From the NCBI RefSeq assembly GCF_029784135.1, contig NC_073746.1:92826564-92890563 (forward strand): a stretch of DNA of 64,000 bases. Direction: 5' to 3'. This DNA is from Toxorhynchites rutilus septentrionalis. Its lineage: Eukaryota > Arthropoda > Insecta > Diptera > Culicidae. A program made the position numbers and the translations under genes. The notes below the pieces were generated by a model. That model was not told the origin of the DNA and ran no database searches. It saw only the letters and a list, made by a program, of their open reading frames with translations. Below are positions 23,580-36,401 of the stretch, in pieces. How positions within the stretch are numbered: the first letter of the stretch is position 1; every line of letters starts with the position of its first letter.

Positions 23580-23753
23580 CCGCCTATGAAAACGACTCGA
23601 CTATATCATTTCATTCTTCCCAGTCAAAATGTCCTCATTGCATTTTGAAGTGACTTCCCCCAAAACGAATTCGTTCCTCTCTATCTCTCTCCCATGTACG
23701 CGTGCATGCATCGATGTTTGAGTTCAACGTGGTTTGACATACGCAACAGGTGA

Positions 23754-26506
23754 GCTAGATTTTTTTGTATTGTACACGAAAATTATTCACACGTATAAAA
23801 TAGCATGCAGTGTGTGCGCTATTTTGCACGCTATTTACTAATACTAACACGAGGACCTTTATAGCATACTTGATAAATGTCTAAGTTCGTTGGTTTGAGT
23901 TCACGATGGGTAGACAATAAACCATCCATTGATGGGGTAACTTCATTTTGCATCAGAAATCATGTTCTCGTTCCTCTTTATATGAACGTAAAAATAAGAC
24001 TGCGTATGCGGGTATAAGATTAGTGTCAGGGGGAAATGCAAGTGTGGATTGAGGCAGATTTATATTCATTAGTCGCGTCAGTTAAAATAACCACTGACTG
24101 GACTAGTTCACCAGCCATCCTCACTAGTCAACGCTAGTCAATTCATTCTCTAGTCAAGTCACTTTTTGTTGGCGGCGACTGCCGACGCAGTTCTAGTCGA
24201 AGCGAAGCTACGGAGAGTAGTGTCGGTCTTCATTTTCCGCCTTCGAAGATTTCGGGCCCTGAATTGGATGCACAATGAAGTAACAAATACTTTTCAGCAT
24301 AACGTTCCTAAAACTCAATTATTTTTTTCCAAGTCTATTGTAGTTTTTTCCCCATAACTTCTAATATACAATAGTTGGGTTTCTTTTATTGAATCGTCGA
24401 AAAACAAAAAAATAAGTTTTGAAAATAAGGTGCGTCTATAGTAATTCCAGGAATTCGGGAAAGTTATGATAAAATATAAAAATTTAGGTTTTGGTGTTTT
24501 GATGTCAATGCGAAATTTTCTTTGAAAATCTCACATCAGTTCTTCAATCGTTTGTCAATTTGAACGTCCATTTATTCATTAATTTCTTCATCTCTGTGGC
24601 ATCCCTATCCATCTTGTTACTCTTTTTTAGGAATTGTCGTTTTGGAACCAAAGAATTAATAACGATCCCTTTTCCTTTCACTTCAGCCAAAACCGTTTCC
24701 AATTAATTGATTTTAGTATATTGACGTCGAGTGAAAGCGGTTTATTCTCTGCTATGTCGTGTACAAAAGCTCAAATATCGATTAGTTGAAAATTTCGTGT
24801 TATTTTCAAAAACGAAATAAATAAACGTAAAGAAAATAGATCGTGCTCGAAAGAGAAGAGTTATTTAATGATCGAGCGTAAAAAGATGCCGAAAATATTC
24901 ACGTTCACAACATTCAAATACGGCGAATTTAAGCCTACTTTGTGTTGATAACCTTCTGCTCAAGCGAGAGTCGATAAATATGAAACTAACACTAATGAAC
25001 ACGAGTGGAATGAACATCAATATCAACATGCCATGAAGTTCATTTTCGTCATGATATTCGAAACATCGAAATTGAAGATCACTGCGTGTTAGTAAGAATC
25101 AAAGCATAAAATTCAAGGTAAACCAATTGAGAGTGAAATCGATTAATGGTAAGGGAAGGCCATTCATCACATAAAATTCATATTTTTGGTGACCTCGGCA
25201 TTAAAATGTATAGTATATCTTTGACTATGTTTTATGAATCTACACCCGATTGTCCGGTAACGACAATCATATTGGCAATGGGTGAAAATAATTGGAATCG
25301 GAATACGAATATCGTATTCCGATGCTATTTTGGCCGCTCAACGAAACCCACAATGCACTTTCCGAATATGGAAATATAATACGTTCTCAATAAAAAATCA
25401 CTGCAAGCTTTTTCATTTTTCGTTTGTTTCGCGCCTGAATACAACAATCAAGTTCAAATGGCCAGTTTTTAAATGAAGATAGTTATCATATTCTACACTA
25501 TATACTTCAATTCAACCTACTTCTTACATATCTCTGGAAACTCAGAAAAAATGAGTGGTTCTATAGTTGTGAAACGCAGTATATTGAGTCAACTTAAATA
25601 AGCTACACTAAAATAAGTAGGTTCATTCTTGAATGATGATATGCCAATGACTGAATTTGTAAGGATCTGATCTTGTTTCATTTCTGTTTAAGAATAGCCC
25701 AATATTTCTCTTTCATCTAAAAATGAGAGCAATTGGGTTTAAGTAATTTTTATTAAATCCACCAGTGTATGGAAATATGTCAATAATCAATGAACCACAA
25801 TGTGTCATGCTATTTAAAATTCACGAATATATAAGCAAAAAATGGATGGGTGATTCAGATACTTGAACAGAATGAGAGTACTCACTTTCGTTGTACCAAG
25901 TGAATCAACGAAGTGACCAATTTGAATTGCGACTGATTTTTTAAAAGGGTCCATAAATATAGATCTTTTTTTTCAGAAAATCGTAACTTAAAATCCATTA
26001 TTAAAATATTATGTTTGACAAATTTGATGGAAAATTAACGAACTATTTTGAAAAAAAAAAATTTTATGAAATTTTCAATACTTCGTTAAATAGTTACCAT
26101 TTGAGAAAAGTAACATGAAAAATAGGATTTGTATGCGATTCAATATGGAAACTGCTGGATACTACAGAAACAGAAACAGAAACTTACACGAACAAATATA
26201 TCCTCTCTCTATAAATATGGTTCATTGAGGTCAAACAAATACCTTATGAAATAATCACGGCAAAAGTCAAGAGATTATTTAACCTTTGGAAGAGCCACTA
26301 TCCTGAATCAGTTGATAGGCGCCTAGGAATAGCTACGCGGACTACCCTTTGGCCACCCATGCTCTATCGTTAAGTGAAACTAGTAGATTAAATATCTATT
26401 AAACACAATTAAACTGATCATCAGGGCTAATCCTGTGGACATTAGTGAATAAAAATGAAAATATCGATATGAAAATATGAATATGAAATCGTTACCTTTT
26501 TTTCTG
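23754..26506. other. Mostly single-copy stretch, no gene recognised
   Basis: No coding or RNA gene is visible. Near 24090-24160 the word CTAGTCA and its variants recur at short intervals, followed by a GC-rich block (24165-24270). The rest is AT-rich. Open frames (63-77 codons) lack motifs. Confidence 0.4.
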
Positions 26507-26720
26507 ACATAAGACTACGTCTTTCAGTAATGGTACCGAATTAGAAAACAGGTCACGGCTTTCTACAAAATAGTTTTATCGTTATTTATTTTAGCTATGA
26601 ATAATGATGGTTTGCATTACAATTGAATCGGACATTCTTCATTTTTTTCGGTAATTTATGCATTACGCGCTCCTCACTCAGTAAAAGCATTCATTTGTCG
26701 GCCCTTATTATTGCTATCAA
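26507..26720. repeat. Interspersed repeat family R4, copy 1
   Basis: It starts with TTTTTTCTGACATAAGACTACGTC, a variant of the GACGTAGGACTACGTC palindrome. It then reads TTTCAGTAATGG..CCGAATTAGAAAACAGGTCACG and a TATGAATAATGATGGTTTGCAT segment. Copies 2-4 at 41717, 42344 and about 49400 share AAACAGGTCACG, TTTTATGAAATA and the following AT-rich block. No coding capacity; class unknown. Confidence 0.6.
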
Positions 26721-26885
26721 ATATTTTTATCAAAGAGTTTTATTATTAAATTTCTTCAATGTGCTTGGCGGCAAAAATGTCATAGTTCTATGTTAACAGC
26801 GCGGTCGTTTCTTACACATCACCCATCTTCGTTTCCCTTTTTTTTTCTTTGCTGCCCGCGGCACCATGACTGACACGTGTTTGTG

Positions 26886-26916
26886 TCCCCTATGGAAAAA
26901 AGGTTGAGTACCGCTG
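26886..26916. repeat. hAT-type terminus
   Basis: Read on the minus strand from 26916 it is CAGCGGTACTCAACCTTTTT, matching the well-known CAG.GGT.CTCAACCTTTTT end of one hAT group. The neighbouring 8 bp (CTCTAGAT) could be its target duplication. The partner terminus was not located, so the extent of the element is unknown. Confidence 0.55.
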
Positions 26917-26924
26917 CTCTAGAT

Positions 26925-29690
26925 TGTAGATTTAACCAAATTCTACAAATTTGCATTTTGCGAACCTGATTTAGACGGATTACTAGAAAAGGTCAAAACT
27001 GAGTCTTTTCTAAATAAAACTATTTTTCAAATTGTTCGAATTGTAATACCACATTTACCAGATAAATTTTCTGAATCTTCGACTAGTGCATTACAGTACA
27101 ATTCACGGCCGAATAAGTCTTTTTTCTCTTCCAAATAATCCAAGAAATATTTTTTCTCAGGACATCACCTCTCCCACCGTGCTACACGAGTGCTCGACCA
27201 GTATCCTGTCTGGCAAGGTCTGTTTTTGTTTCAACTCATCAAATAAATCGCTCAACTAGTGCACCAGCGCGGCACGGGAACCCGAGTGGCTGCTGGCTGA
27301 CTGGCGGGAAAAGCTCAACCAGCTCTTGGCACATAATAAATAGACACATAAACACATGCACTACTACTGCTCACCCTTTGCGTGCCGCCATCCATCCGTA
27401 CTCGGAATGACCTTTCCCAGCGGCGGCCACCAGGGGCCAGACTTTCCGCCTGTGACCCCCCAACACTTTCACCATTCCATTCCTGCGGTTGGCGCATAAA
27501 TTTATGAAATGCGAATGAAATCTGTTAACATCACATACCATTATATCATTGTTCCATACTCACATTATTTTGTTGCATAATGATATTCTTGTCATTGTTA
27601 TTAAGTCGAGGGGCAGAGGGGCGATGGTTCATTCCGCTGGAAAGGCTACAAAAAGCCATCGCTGCGTCGAGTGGAGCGCATAAGAGAACGGAGTGCATAT
27701 TGAAACTCATTTTGTCTGCAGAAGTCTGAAATGAGTCTTGGAATGTCTGGGGAAGTAGAAGATGACGGCACGAGTTGACGAGAGAGAGAGGGAGAGAGAG
27801 ATACAGAAAAAAGACGTGCCTCAGATGGAATGGGACAAGAGTGACTGACAACTTGACGTCGCCTGTCTACGACAGTTTCATGTGTCAGTTACAGATCTCT
27901 TTCTTCAAAGTTTTCATACACTATATATATAAACTCGGTGGAAAATGCGAGAGAACTGCAACTCCGTACAACCCAATCTATTTTTCGTCCTTGCGCTCCC
28001 TAATAGATGTGGGTATCCTTGATCGGCGGCAGTGAGGAAAAGCAAGGGGACAGTATTCGTCTTATGTGCGCAGTGAAGAATGTTAGTTCTTCCGAGTGAC
28101 ATTGAAGAAAACGGATGACGGACAGAACGAATAATGGAAATATTCCTTCTGCTGGAAAGTTTCGGAATTTAAAGAGTTGTTGCTGATGTTGACTGACAGC
28201 CGTATGTTGGAAATTACTTTCTGTGAACCTCTGGACAGTTGGACGAGTGAGAAGAGGAAAAAAACATGCTGCAGCGATGAATCTTCTGAGGAAGTAATTG
28301 AAAAAGGGCCAATAGTAACTGTTAGCGGCAAATTCATTCTTCGTGTGACTGAATTTAAATGTTCGAATAACAATATTTTAGCACTAAGCCTAAACCAATT
28401 TCTGAGAGACACACTATTCTCCTTATTCACGGAGCAATATTATGCAAGTGCCCGACGAACAGCTTTTGTCAATTATTTTATGAATCTATAATGGAATCAG
28501 CCATCAAATGGTGCTTTACCATCGAACAACAAACGTCCCGCCCAACACCGGTGGGAAACGATTCTCCAGATGGATCATACACAACAATCTCTGAGTACGT
28601 TCCGAAAGGACAATTTCATGTTTAAATTTTAATCGTTTATCAATCCTCTGATTGAGTGGAACTGCGAACCATATCGGATAACATCTGTGCTGTGGCTCTC
28701 CATTCAAGATTGTAAATTTTAGAGCGCCCGAAACAAGACAGACAATTCCGGCGAAGATATGTCACTATTGTTTGGGAGACAGACTCTTTGGGCGAGCGGA
28801 ACCGAGTGGCGAAGGGGATCTCCCAAGGATGAGATTTTTGTGTGTTTATTTATCCGTCTGTCCAACATTCCGAAATAGCACCAACTTGCAGGCATCTCTC
28901 TGTCTTTCTCCGAAAGCAATTGTAGGCAGCAGTCCTTCAAGAGAGTGACAAATTTCATTTGCATACATGTGCTTCCTCTAATGTTCCGCTTCTTGGTCTT
29001 CTTCGCCCACAAGCCCACAAGCCTCAGAGCGAGCGAGATCTATTTTTCCAGTACATCTTTCGGAAAATCTATACATATCTTCCAATGACCTCCTTCCCGC
29101 CCACCGCGCAGCCATCTGCATTTCGGACCCACTGGTTGAGATGTGCTGTCACTCCTTCTTCCCGGGACTTTCACAGCGAAACGAGAAACAAGTCCGAAGG
29201 ATTATCCGCTTGGTATGTTTCGAGATTATCTATGCCGCTTTCTGTCTATTGTCGTATTTTCCATTCCGATCGAGTGTTATCTGGGTTCGGGGTGGGGGTG
29301 GTGATTGCGGTGGTGATCTCAAACTCTAGTGGACAGGGCAACAACAGCGTCGAACAGAGTAGGATGGCGCACACGTAAAAAAATCAGCAGAATAAAAACG
29401 AGATTGAAAGCAAAAATATCTGCACCAGACAAGTGTTCGATGCCGCAGGACATGTCAAGGAAGGGGGCTGAACGAAATTCCTCTACTTCGTGGGAAGAGT
29501 TCGGTCGTGAATAAACGGATGTATTCGCTATCCAACTTCAGATCGTCGTGTTGACTAGCAGTATATTTGTTTCATCTTTTTCGCAAAAAAAAAATTGTAA
29601 TACGTTGTGCTACATAAGTTCACATATCAGGTAATGCAAGATTAAATAAACAACACAAAAATTATTTGATTTCAATAGATTTACAATAGG
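26925..29690. other. Single-copy stretch, no gene recognised
   Basis: This is the longest stretch without recognisable transposon sequence. It has balanced composition, a GAGAGAG run at 27779-27803 and GC-rich parts (27160-27500, 29000-29360). Frames up to 139 codons on both strands overlap each other and contain no domain I know. Host regulatory or untranslated exon sequence is plausible; there is no direct evidence. Confidence 0.45.
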
Positions 29691-29809
29691 AAAAAAAAAG
29701 GAAATCAGTTCTAAACAGTATGGATCAGATCATTTCCAAGGGGTCGACATAAACGGAAATTGATTCTGGGGGTCGACGAGGTCTGAAAATCGACCCCTAT
29801 TAACGGGAC

Positions 29810-30005
29810 GCGTCATTTTGACGCATTTCGATTTTTTTAAGGGAAATTTAAAAAATCATCTGCATTTTTATTCCATCTCTTATAATGACTTTTATGCATT
29901 GATCGAGGTAAATTTATATTGATGTCTACTTTCTTTAAAAGCGTTGAAATATTGAAATTCTCTATGTGGTATACCTATCTCTACGGATATGCGTCAATTT
30001 GACGC
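29810..30005. repeat. Two GCGTCA-TGACGC palindromes 180 bp apart
   Basis: GCGTCATTTTGACGC lies at 29810-29824 and GCGTCAATTTGACGC at 29991-30005. The first follows TTAACGGGAC. A TTAA target with nearby GCGTAAAATTGACGC-like words is seen in piggyBac-type ends, so a piggyBac-like remnant is one reading. No transposase is present. Confidence 0.35.
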
Positions 30006-30252
30006 GATCGTAATGTAGACAAAATTTAGCGTACACATGCAAACATCACAACAATGATAAATAGGAATGTACCGACAATACTTCGATCCGTTAACTTCGT
30101 TATCCGATATCGTTATCTCAAATTCAACTTTTAAGTTGCTAAGCAATTAACAACTGTTGCCGAGAAGCAACAATAGAAATAACGAAACACAGAATATCAA
30201 TTGAAGTCAGAAGTACGAAGAGGTTTCAAAAATTTCAACTGCTCAAGGGGCG

Positions 30253-31515
30253 AACACGAAATTATTGCGACACCGAAAATGTCATGTCATTTATAATGTT
30301 TAGAATCAAACCTAAATTTTAGGGTAGTTTTATACATATATTTACTTCAAAAATCAAAATAAAAGTTAATCGATGGAGCCTTGAGTGTAAAATTGAACGC
30401 ATTTTCGCTTGATGCCCTCCATCAAAGTCTTTACAGTGTCATCCGGTACCAGTTTCTCAGTTTTTTCCATTTTCTTAACATGTCCTTCTCGTCTTTGACT
30501 GTCTTCTTGCTCTTCCGAAGTTCCCGCTTCATTATTGCCCAATACTGCTCCACCGGGCGCAGCTCCGGACAGTTTTGCGGGTTCATGTCTTTTTTGAACA
30601 AAATGGACAGAATTGGCCTCATACCACTCCAGGACACTATTAGAATAGTGGCATGATGCCAAATCTGGCCAAAATAGCGTCGTGCTGCTGCAAGAACGGC
30701 AAAAGGCGCTCCTCGAGGCACTCAGATTTGTAGATCTCGCCATTTACTGTGCCCTTTGTCACGAAAGGCTCACTCCTCAGTCCGCAAGAGAAGATGGCCT
30801 GCCAAACGAGATATTTGGAGGCAAACTTCGACATTTTCTTCTTCTTAAATTTGTCGTCCACATCGAACTTGCTCTTGCCGGTGAAAAACTCCAACCCCGG
30901 AATTTGCTTAAAATCGGCTTTTATATACGTTTCGTCGTCTATCAGCCATATTTTGTCAGCATCTTCTCGTAGAGCTTCCGTGCCCGAGTTTCAGCCGTCG
31001 ATTGTTGCCGCTCATCGCGGTTTGGGAAGTTCTGTGCTTTGTATGTATGTAGTCCAGCTCTCTTCTTTGCATTCTGGACGTAGCTCTGCGACATGCCGAT
31101 CTTTTTAGCCAAATCACGGCTTGAGACGTTGAGATTTGCTTTAATCATCCGCTTCACCTTTCCCTCCGTCTTTTTGTTCTCCGGTCTCGGTTTTTCTTCC
31201 AGCTCCTTTGCCGTGGTCCAAAGTCAACCGCTCCTGGAACCGCTTCAACACTCTGGAGACGGTTGAATGGTGAATTTTCAACATTTTTCCCAACTGCCGG
31301 TGCGACAGGTCAGGAAATTCCAGGTGTTTGGAAAGAATTTGTTCTCTCGACTCGCGTTGGTTCACCTCCATTTTCGTTGAATCGAAAAACACGACTTCGA
31401 GTATGACAGCATGTAGACAATACACATCAATGAGAAAGTGTGCAAAATTTGGTAGATTTTTACCCAATGGTAAAAAAGTTATGCCCTGTTGAATGTGTCG
31501 CAATAATTTCGTGTT
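30253..31515 (-). mobile_element. DD37E mariner-type element (dead), copy 1
   Basis: Terminal repeats of 21 bp, beginning AACACGAAATTATTGCGACAC, lie at 30253-30273 and inverted at 31495-31515. TA follows the right end (31516-31517); the left flank reads CG, presumably a decayed TA. The single gene on the minus strand is broken. Element length of about 1.26 kb is usual for the family. Confidence 0.8.
30366..31371 (-). pseudogene. DD37E mariner transposase, about five frameshifts
   Basis: A cut-and-paste transposase. It starts MEVNQRESREQILSKHLEF, with two helix-turn-helix-like segments (LSHRQLGKMLKIHHSTVSRV and SSRDLAKKIGMSQSYVQNAK). The first catalytic Asp lies in LIDDETYIKADF (near 30930), the second in FWPDLASCHYS (near 30660) and the Glu in ELRPVEQYWAIMK (near 30545). 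Thirty-seven residues separate the last two, the DD37E spacing. Frame changes are needed near 31180, 30945, 30675, 30600 and 30440, so no functional protein is made. Confidence 0.85.
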
Positions 31516-31631
31516 TAGTTCGAGTATTGAAATACTAGAAAATTGAGTCAGTGTCACTTATTACGTTATTGTGAACCTCAATTATACATATATTCAATTT
31601 TTACTTATAGTATACTAAGTGTAGTTGTATG

Positions 31632-31995
31632 CAGTGTTGCCACACGTACAGATTTATCTGGAAAGGTACAGATTTTTTCGTTATTTTTGATACAGATTCG
31701 ACGGTACAGTACAGGGTACAAATTTTCGTCAAAAAGTACACATTGGTACCGATTTTTCCACGTGTGAAATTTCTTACATTTGAACAAAGCAACATTAAGG
31801 TAAATATGATAACTTTTACGCCGCAGTATCGCTTGGTGCTACTGATCATAAAAGCATCTACAATGCAATAATTGATCAGTGTCTTAAAGACGGAATTTCT
31901 TACAAGGATCGTCTGAAAGGATTCGCGTCGGACGTGTGTTTTGCTCCAGATCGACAGATTGAATCGTTTGTTCCAGGCTGAAAAACCTGAATTCA
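31632..31995 (+). pseudogene. hAT element 5' end and transposase fragment
   Basis: It begins CAGTGTTGCCACACGTACAG, a usual hAT 5' terminus, followed by repeated GTACAGATTT-type subterminal words. At 31842-31980 a frame encodes DHKSIYNAIIDQCLKDGISY and GFASDVCFAPDR. G-F-x-S-D is the conserved block around a catalytic Asp in hAT transposases. The gene is then interrupted by the repeat at 32035-33368 and resumes at 33936. Confidence 0.65.
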
Positions 31996-32034
31996 CGATG
32001 CTACATTAAGAGCTGAATTTTTTTTATTTAATCA

Positions 32035-33371
<1,337 letters not shown>

Positions 33372-33501
33372 CTAATATCTGCGAGTAGTCTTATAGAAAA
33401 AGCTATCAGAACAATGGACAGCGAATGGCAGATAATTTTTAACTCTCCTGTACTCGCGCGCAAAATCGTAATTTATATATTCACACACTGTCTCTATAAT
33501 A

Positions 33502-33715
33502 CAGGTCGGACTCGATTATATATAGTCGACCATTTTTTTCAACAATTATTTTCAAATCCTATACATAATCGAATCTCAAGAAAATATTTTTTTCATTAAT
33601 GTATGAATGTCAAACATTAATAGAAAAATAGCTTTTTTGTGATTCGATTATGTATTGGATTCGAAAATCAACGTTGAAAGTGAAATTGCGATTATATATA
33701 ATAGAGTCTGACCCG
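33502..33715. mobile_element. 214-bp MITE, TA-flanked
   Basis: The ends are CAGGTCGGACTCGATTATAT and (inverted) CGGGTCAGACTCTATTATAT, with TA at 33500-33501 and 33716-33717. It is the smallest complete member of the family represented at 61-400 and 17372-18041; a lone end also lies at 39973-39993. No coding capacity. Confidence 0.8.
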
Positions 33716-33935
33716 TATTACTATTGTGTATTTTTAGGCGTAGTTGGTATTTATTTAAAGAAAAGGGTATAATATAATGAAATAACTTCAGAAAATATTT
33801 TATCTTTAACTCCATCCAGTTTTAATAGTCATTTTATTCAGCCACCTCATTGACTCTCGGTCTGTCAGACCAATGCGCGAGTATAGGAAGGTTAAGGATA
33901 TTTGTCACAGTTCTTCCGTGGAGCTGATCAAGTAA

Positions 33936-34340
33936 ATGAGAGAAAGATTCCATTTTGATGATCGGACGCTCAAGGCTGCGGCAATGTTAAATCTCAGAAA
34001 CTTTTCCAATTGGACAAGCACAAACGTTGTGTTAGAAACGTTTCCTGGTTTCTACGATGGGAATATACAAGATCTGGGGGATCAATACGGTATCCCAAAG
34101 ATAACATTACTTCGTAAGGAAATCACAGTTTTAGAGAACGACAATGTGCAGGATTGGTGGACAAAAATTGGATGCCTTGTTTGTATTGTTCTCACTGTGC
34201 CTCACTAGTGGCAACTGTCGAGCGATTTTTTTTCTGAATATAATCAGAACAAAAACAAGCTTCGAAATCTGCTTAGCAACTATACGATGGACGCTATTTT
34301 GAGATCAAAAGATTTGAGTAAACATCGGGGCGGCAGGATA
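33936..34340 (+). pseudogene. hAT transposase C-terminal part
   Basis: A 90-codon frame (FDDRTLKAAAMLNLRNFSNW ... NVQDWWTKIG) ends at TAG (34206-34208). The same frame continues past it as FFSEYNQNKNKLRNLLSNY and TMDAILRSKDL. This is the hAT dimerisation region (x-E/D-R-F-F-S-x-x-N-x-x-K), here degraded around the first residues. Together with 31632-31995 it belongs to one hAT gene split by later insertions. Confidence 0.65.
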
Positions 34341-34520
34341 GTATGAGATTTAGATTCTGAAAAACTATGTATAAGCATCGTTAAACAGACGAATGGCCTG
34401 CAAATGTAAATGTAGTATTTGTAGTAAATAAATGAGTATTTTTTTCATGCTAATGAATTAGTTTTTCCTCTACAACGAATATTTTCAATGGTATAGATTT
34501 TTGGAAGAAAAAGTACAGAT

Positions 34521-36389
34521 TTTTTTTTTTTATCCAAAATATATATTTTTATTAAGGCTCATATGGCGTCAACCTGACGGGGCCGGGAGTTCAATATTTC
34601 GACAATGTTTGCCTTATAACTATGTTAGTAATATGTAACCGATTACTCGCGGTTGGCTCGAGGTTAGTATTACAAGTGTTTTCGTAATTGTGATGTTGCT
34701 GTCTCCAATGCTCTGTACCTGTGCCCGACACGGGATACTTCCTTTTGGGATGCAGCTGACCATTAATCAGCAACGCCCCCTAGTCTGTACCCCATATCTA
34801 GCGTGGTGCGTCTTCTCGACTCGAGGAATCCAGGATAGAATGGTCACTAGCCGGCGCAAACATCAGCTCGTGTAGAGTTGTCATGAGCGGTACAACCTTT
34901 GGCTCTTGTTGAATGATCAGTGGACTGCACAACCTTCGGCCCGTGCATCTGTAAAGAGTGTGTGTATGTATTGCCGCGACTAAGTAAAAGTTTATCGATC
35001 GGATAGGAGGGATATGAAACGGGGACACAACGAAGGAAACATCATTAAACGTTGACATCGGCGTTTCTGAGGAACAGGTATAGATGAAGCAGAAGATCAG
35101 AATCACGGCTACCCAAGATATCCCGGACGGGGATATCCGATTGTCTGCCTTTTGCTCTCAGTGCTCTAGAGAGCTGAGAGCGAGCAGCATGGAACCGGAT
35201 ACACGACCAGACAACATGCTCGATGTCGTGGTAGCCATCGCCACAATCACAAAGATTGTTTGCTGCGAGCCCAATGCGATAGAGATGCGCGTTTAGGTTG
35301 TAGTGATTGGACATAAGCCGAGATATCACGCGAATGAAATCACGACCTACATTCAATCCCTTAAACCAAGCTTTCGTCGAAACCTTAGGAACAATCGTGT
35401 GTAACCAGCGACCGAACTCATCTTCACTCCACATGCGCTGCCAACTAACGAGTGAGTCCTGACGAGGAATGTGAAAAAATTCATTATAGGCAATTTGCCT
35501 TTCAAAAAGTGTGTCTTCTGAAGCGCCCACCTTAGCTAGCGAGTCCGCTTTCTCATTCCCCGGAATCGAGCAATGAGAGGGAACCCATGCTAAGGTAATC
35601 TTGAATAATTTTTCGACCAAAACACTCAATAGATGTCTTATTCTTGTTAGGAAATAAGATGAGCGTTTATCAACTTTCATTGAACGAATTGCCTCTATTG
35701 AGCTGAGACTGTCAGAAAAAATAAAATAATGGTCGATGGGCAGTGTTTCAATGATCCCTAGAGCATAGTATATCGCACCCATTTCTGCGACATACACGGA
35801 ACAAGGATCTTTGAGTTTGAAAGAGGCACTGGAATTTTCATTGAAGATGCCGAAGCCAGTGGACCCGTTTATGAATGAACCGTCAGTAAAGAACATTTTA
35901 TCAGATCCAACTTTCCCATATTTTTCCGAAAATATCGACGGAATAACATTGGAGTGATCTGGTATTCCATGGATTTTTTGTCGCATGAACAGATCAAAAA
36001 TGACAGAGGAATTGCAAAAGTATGGGAAACAAACTTGGTTGGAGATGCCTGGTGAAGGGTGCACGTCGTGGGTAAGGTGGTCATGGTATAAAGACATAAA
36101 ACTTGACTGAGGAGTCAGTTGGAGTAGAGTTTCGAAGTTATCAATCACCAATGGATTCATGATCTTGCAACGGATGAGAAATCTGTAGGATAATTCTGTG
36201 AATCGAAGAGTAAGCGGGGGTACTCCTGCCAAGACTTCGAGACTCATCGTATGTGTCGAATGCAAACACCCCATTGCTATACGCAAGCAACGATATTGTA
36301 TTCTCTCCAGCTTGAGAATATGAATCCTGGCAGCTGATCGGAAGCAAAAACTGCCATATTCTAACACTGATAATATTGTTGTTTTGTAT
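34521..36389 (-). mobile_element. 5'-truncated I-clade LINE, copy 2, with 12-bp target duplication
   Basis: AAAAGTACAGAT occurs at 34509-34520 and 36390-36401, directly bounding the element. The 3' end is a poly(A) run (T run at 34521-34531 on the plus strand) after TTGGATA. The 5' end falls inside the late reverse transcriptase region, at YKTTILSVLEYG. 5' truncation plus variable-length target duplication and A-tail is the standard outcome of target-primed reverse transcription. It sits inside the hAT remnant that starts at 31632. Confidence 0.9.
35045..36389 (-). pseudogene. LINE ORF2 fragment: end of RT, RNase H, C-terminal CCHC
   Basis: The frame stays open from the 5' truncation point to its natural stop (FLRNADVNV). 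It contains LERIQYRCLRIAMGCLHS, the RNase H motifs FTDGSFINGS, VAEMGAIYYALG, FSDSLSSIEA and GNEKADSLAK, then CDCGDGYHDIEHVVWSC. An apparent Met upstream (giving 473 codons) lies in flanking hAT DNA, so that start is accidental. Absence of endonuclease and polymerase core makes it inactive, but the uninterrupted frame shows it is younger or luckier than copy 1. Confidence 0.9.
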
Positions 36390-36401
36390 AAAAGTACAGA
36401 T

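Larger units (their letters stand above)
18253..23753 (-). mobile_element. Near full-length I-clade LINE (MosquI-like), copy 1
   Basis: On the minus strand the order is 5' UTR, ORF1 (22269-23579, three zinc knuckles), ORF2 (endonuclease, reverse transcriptase, RNase H, C-terminal CCHC), 3' UTR and a poly(A) run (10 T at 18253-18262 on the plus strand). Presence of RNase H with a zinc-knuckle ORF1 points to the I clade. ORF2 has frameshifts near 21220 (a T run), 19936 and about 19040, and a TAG near 19615. The 5' boundary is uncertain: AGGTGA at 18247-18252 also occurs at 23748-23753 and might be a short target duplication. The 3' end shares its tail with the SINE at 48009-48502. Confidence 0.85.

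Noticed and set aside
28177..28491. 104-codon frame (Cys- and Ser-rich) as a small host protein
   Set aside because: A similar-length frame (115 codons) lies opposite on the other strand and no signal peptide or domain is evident.
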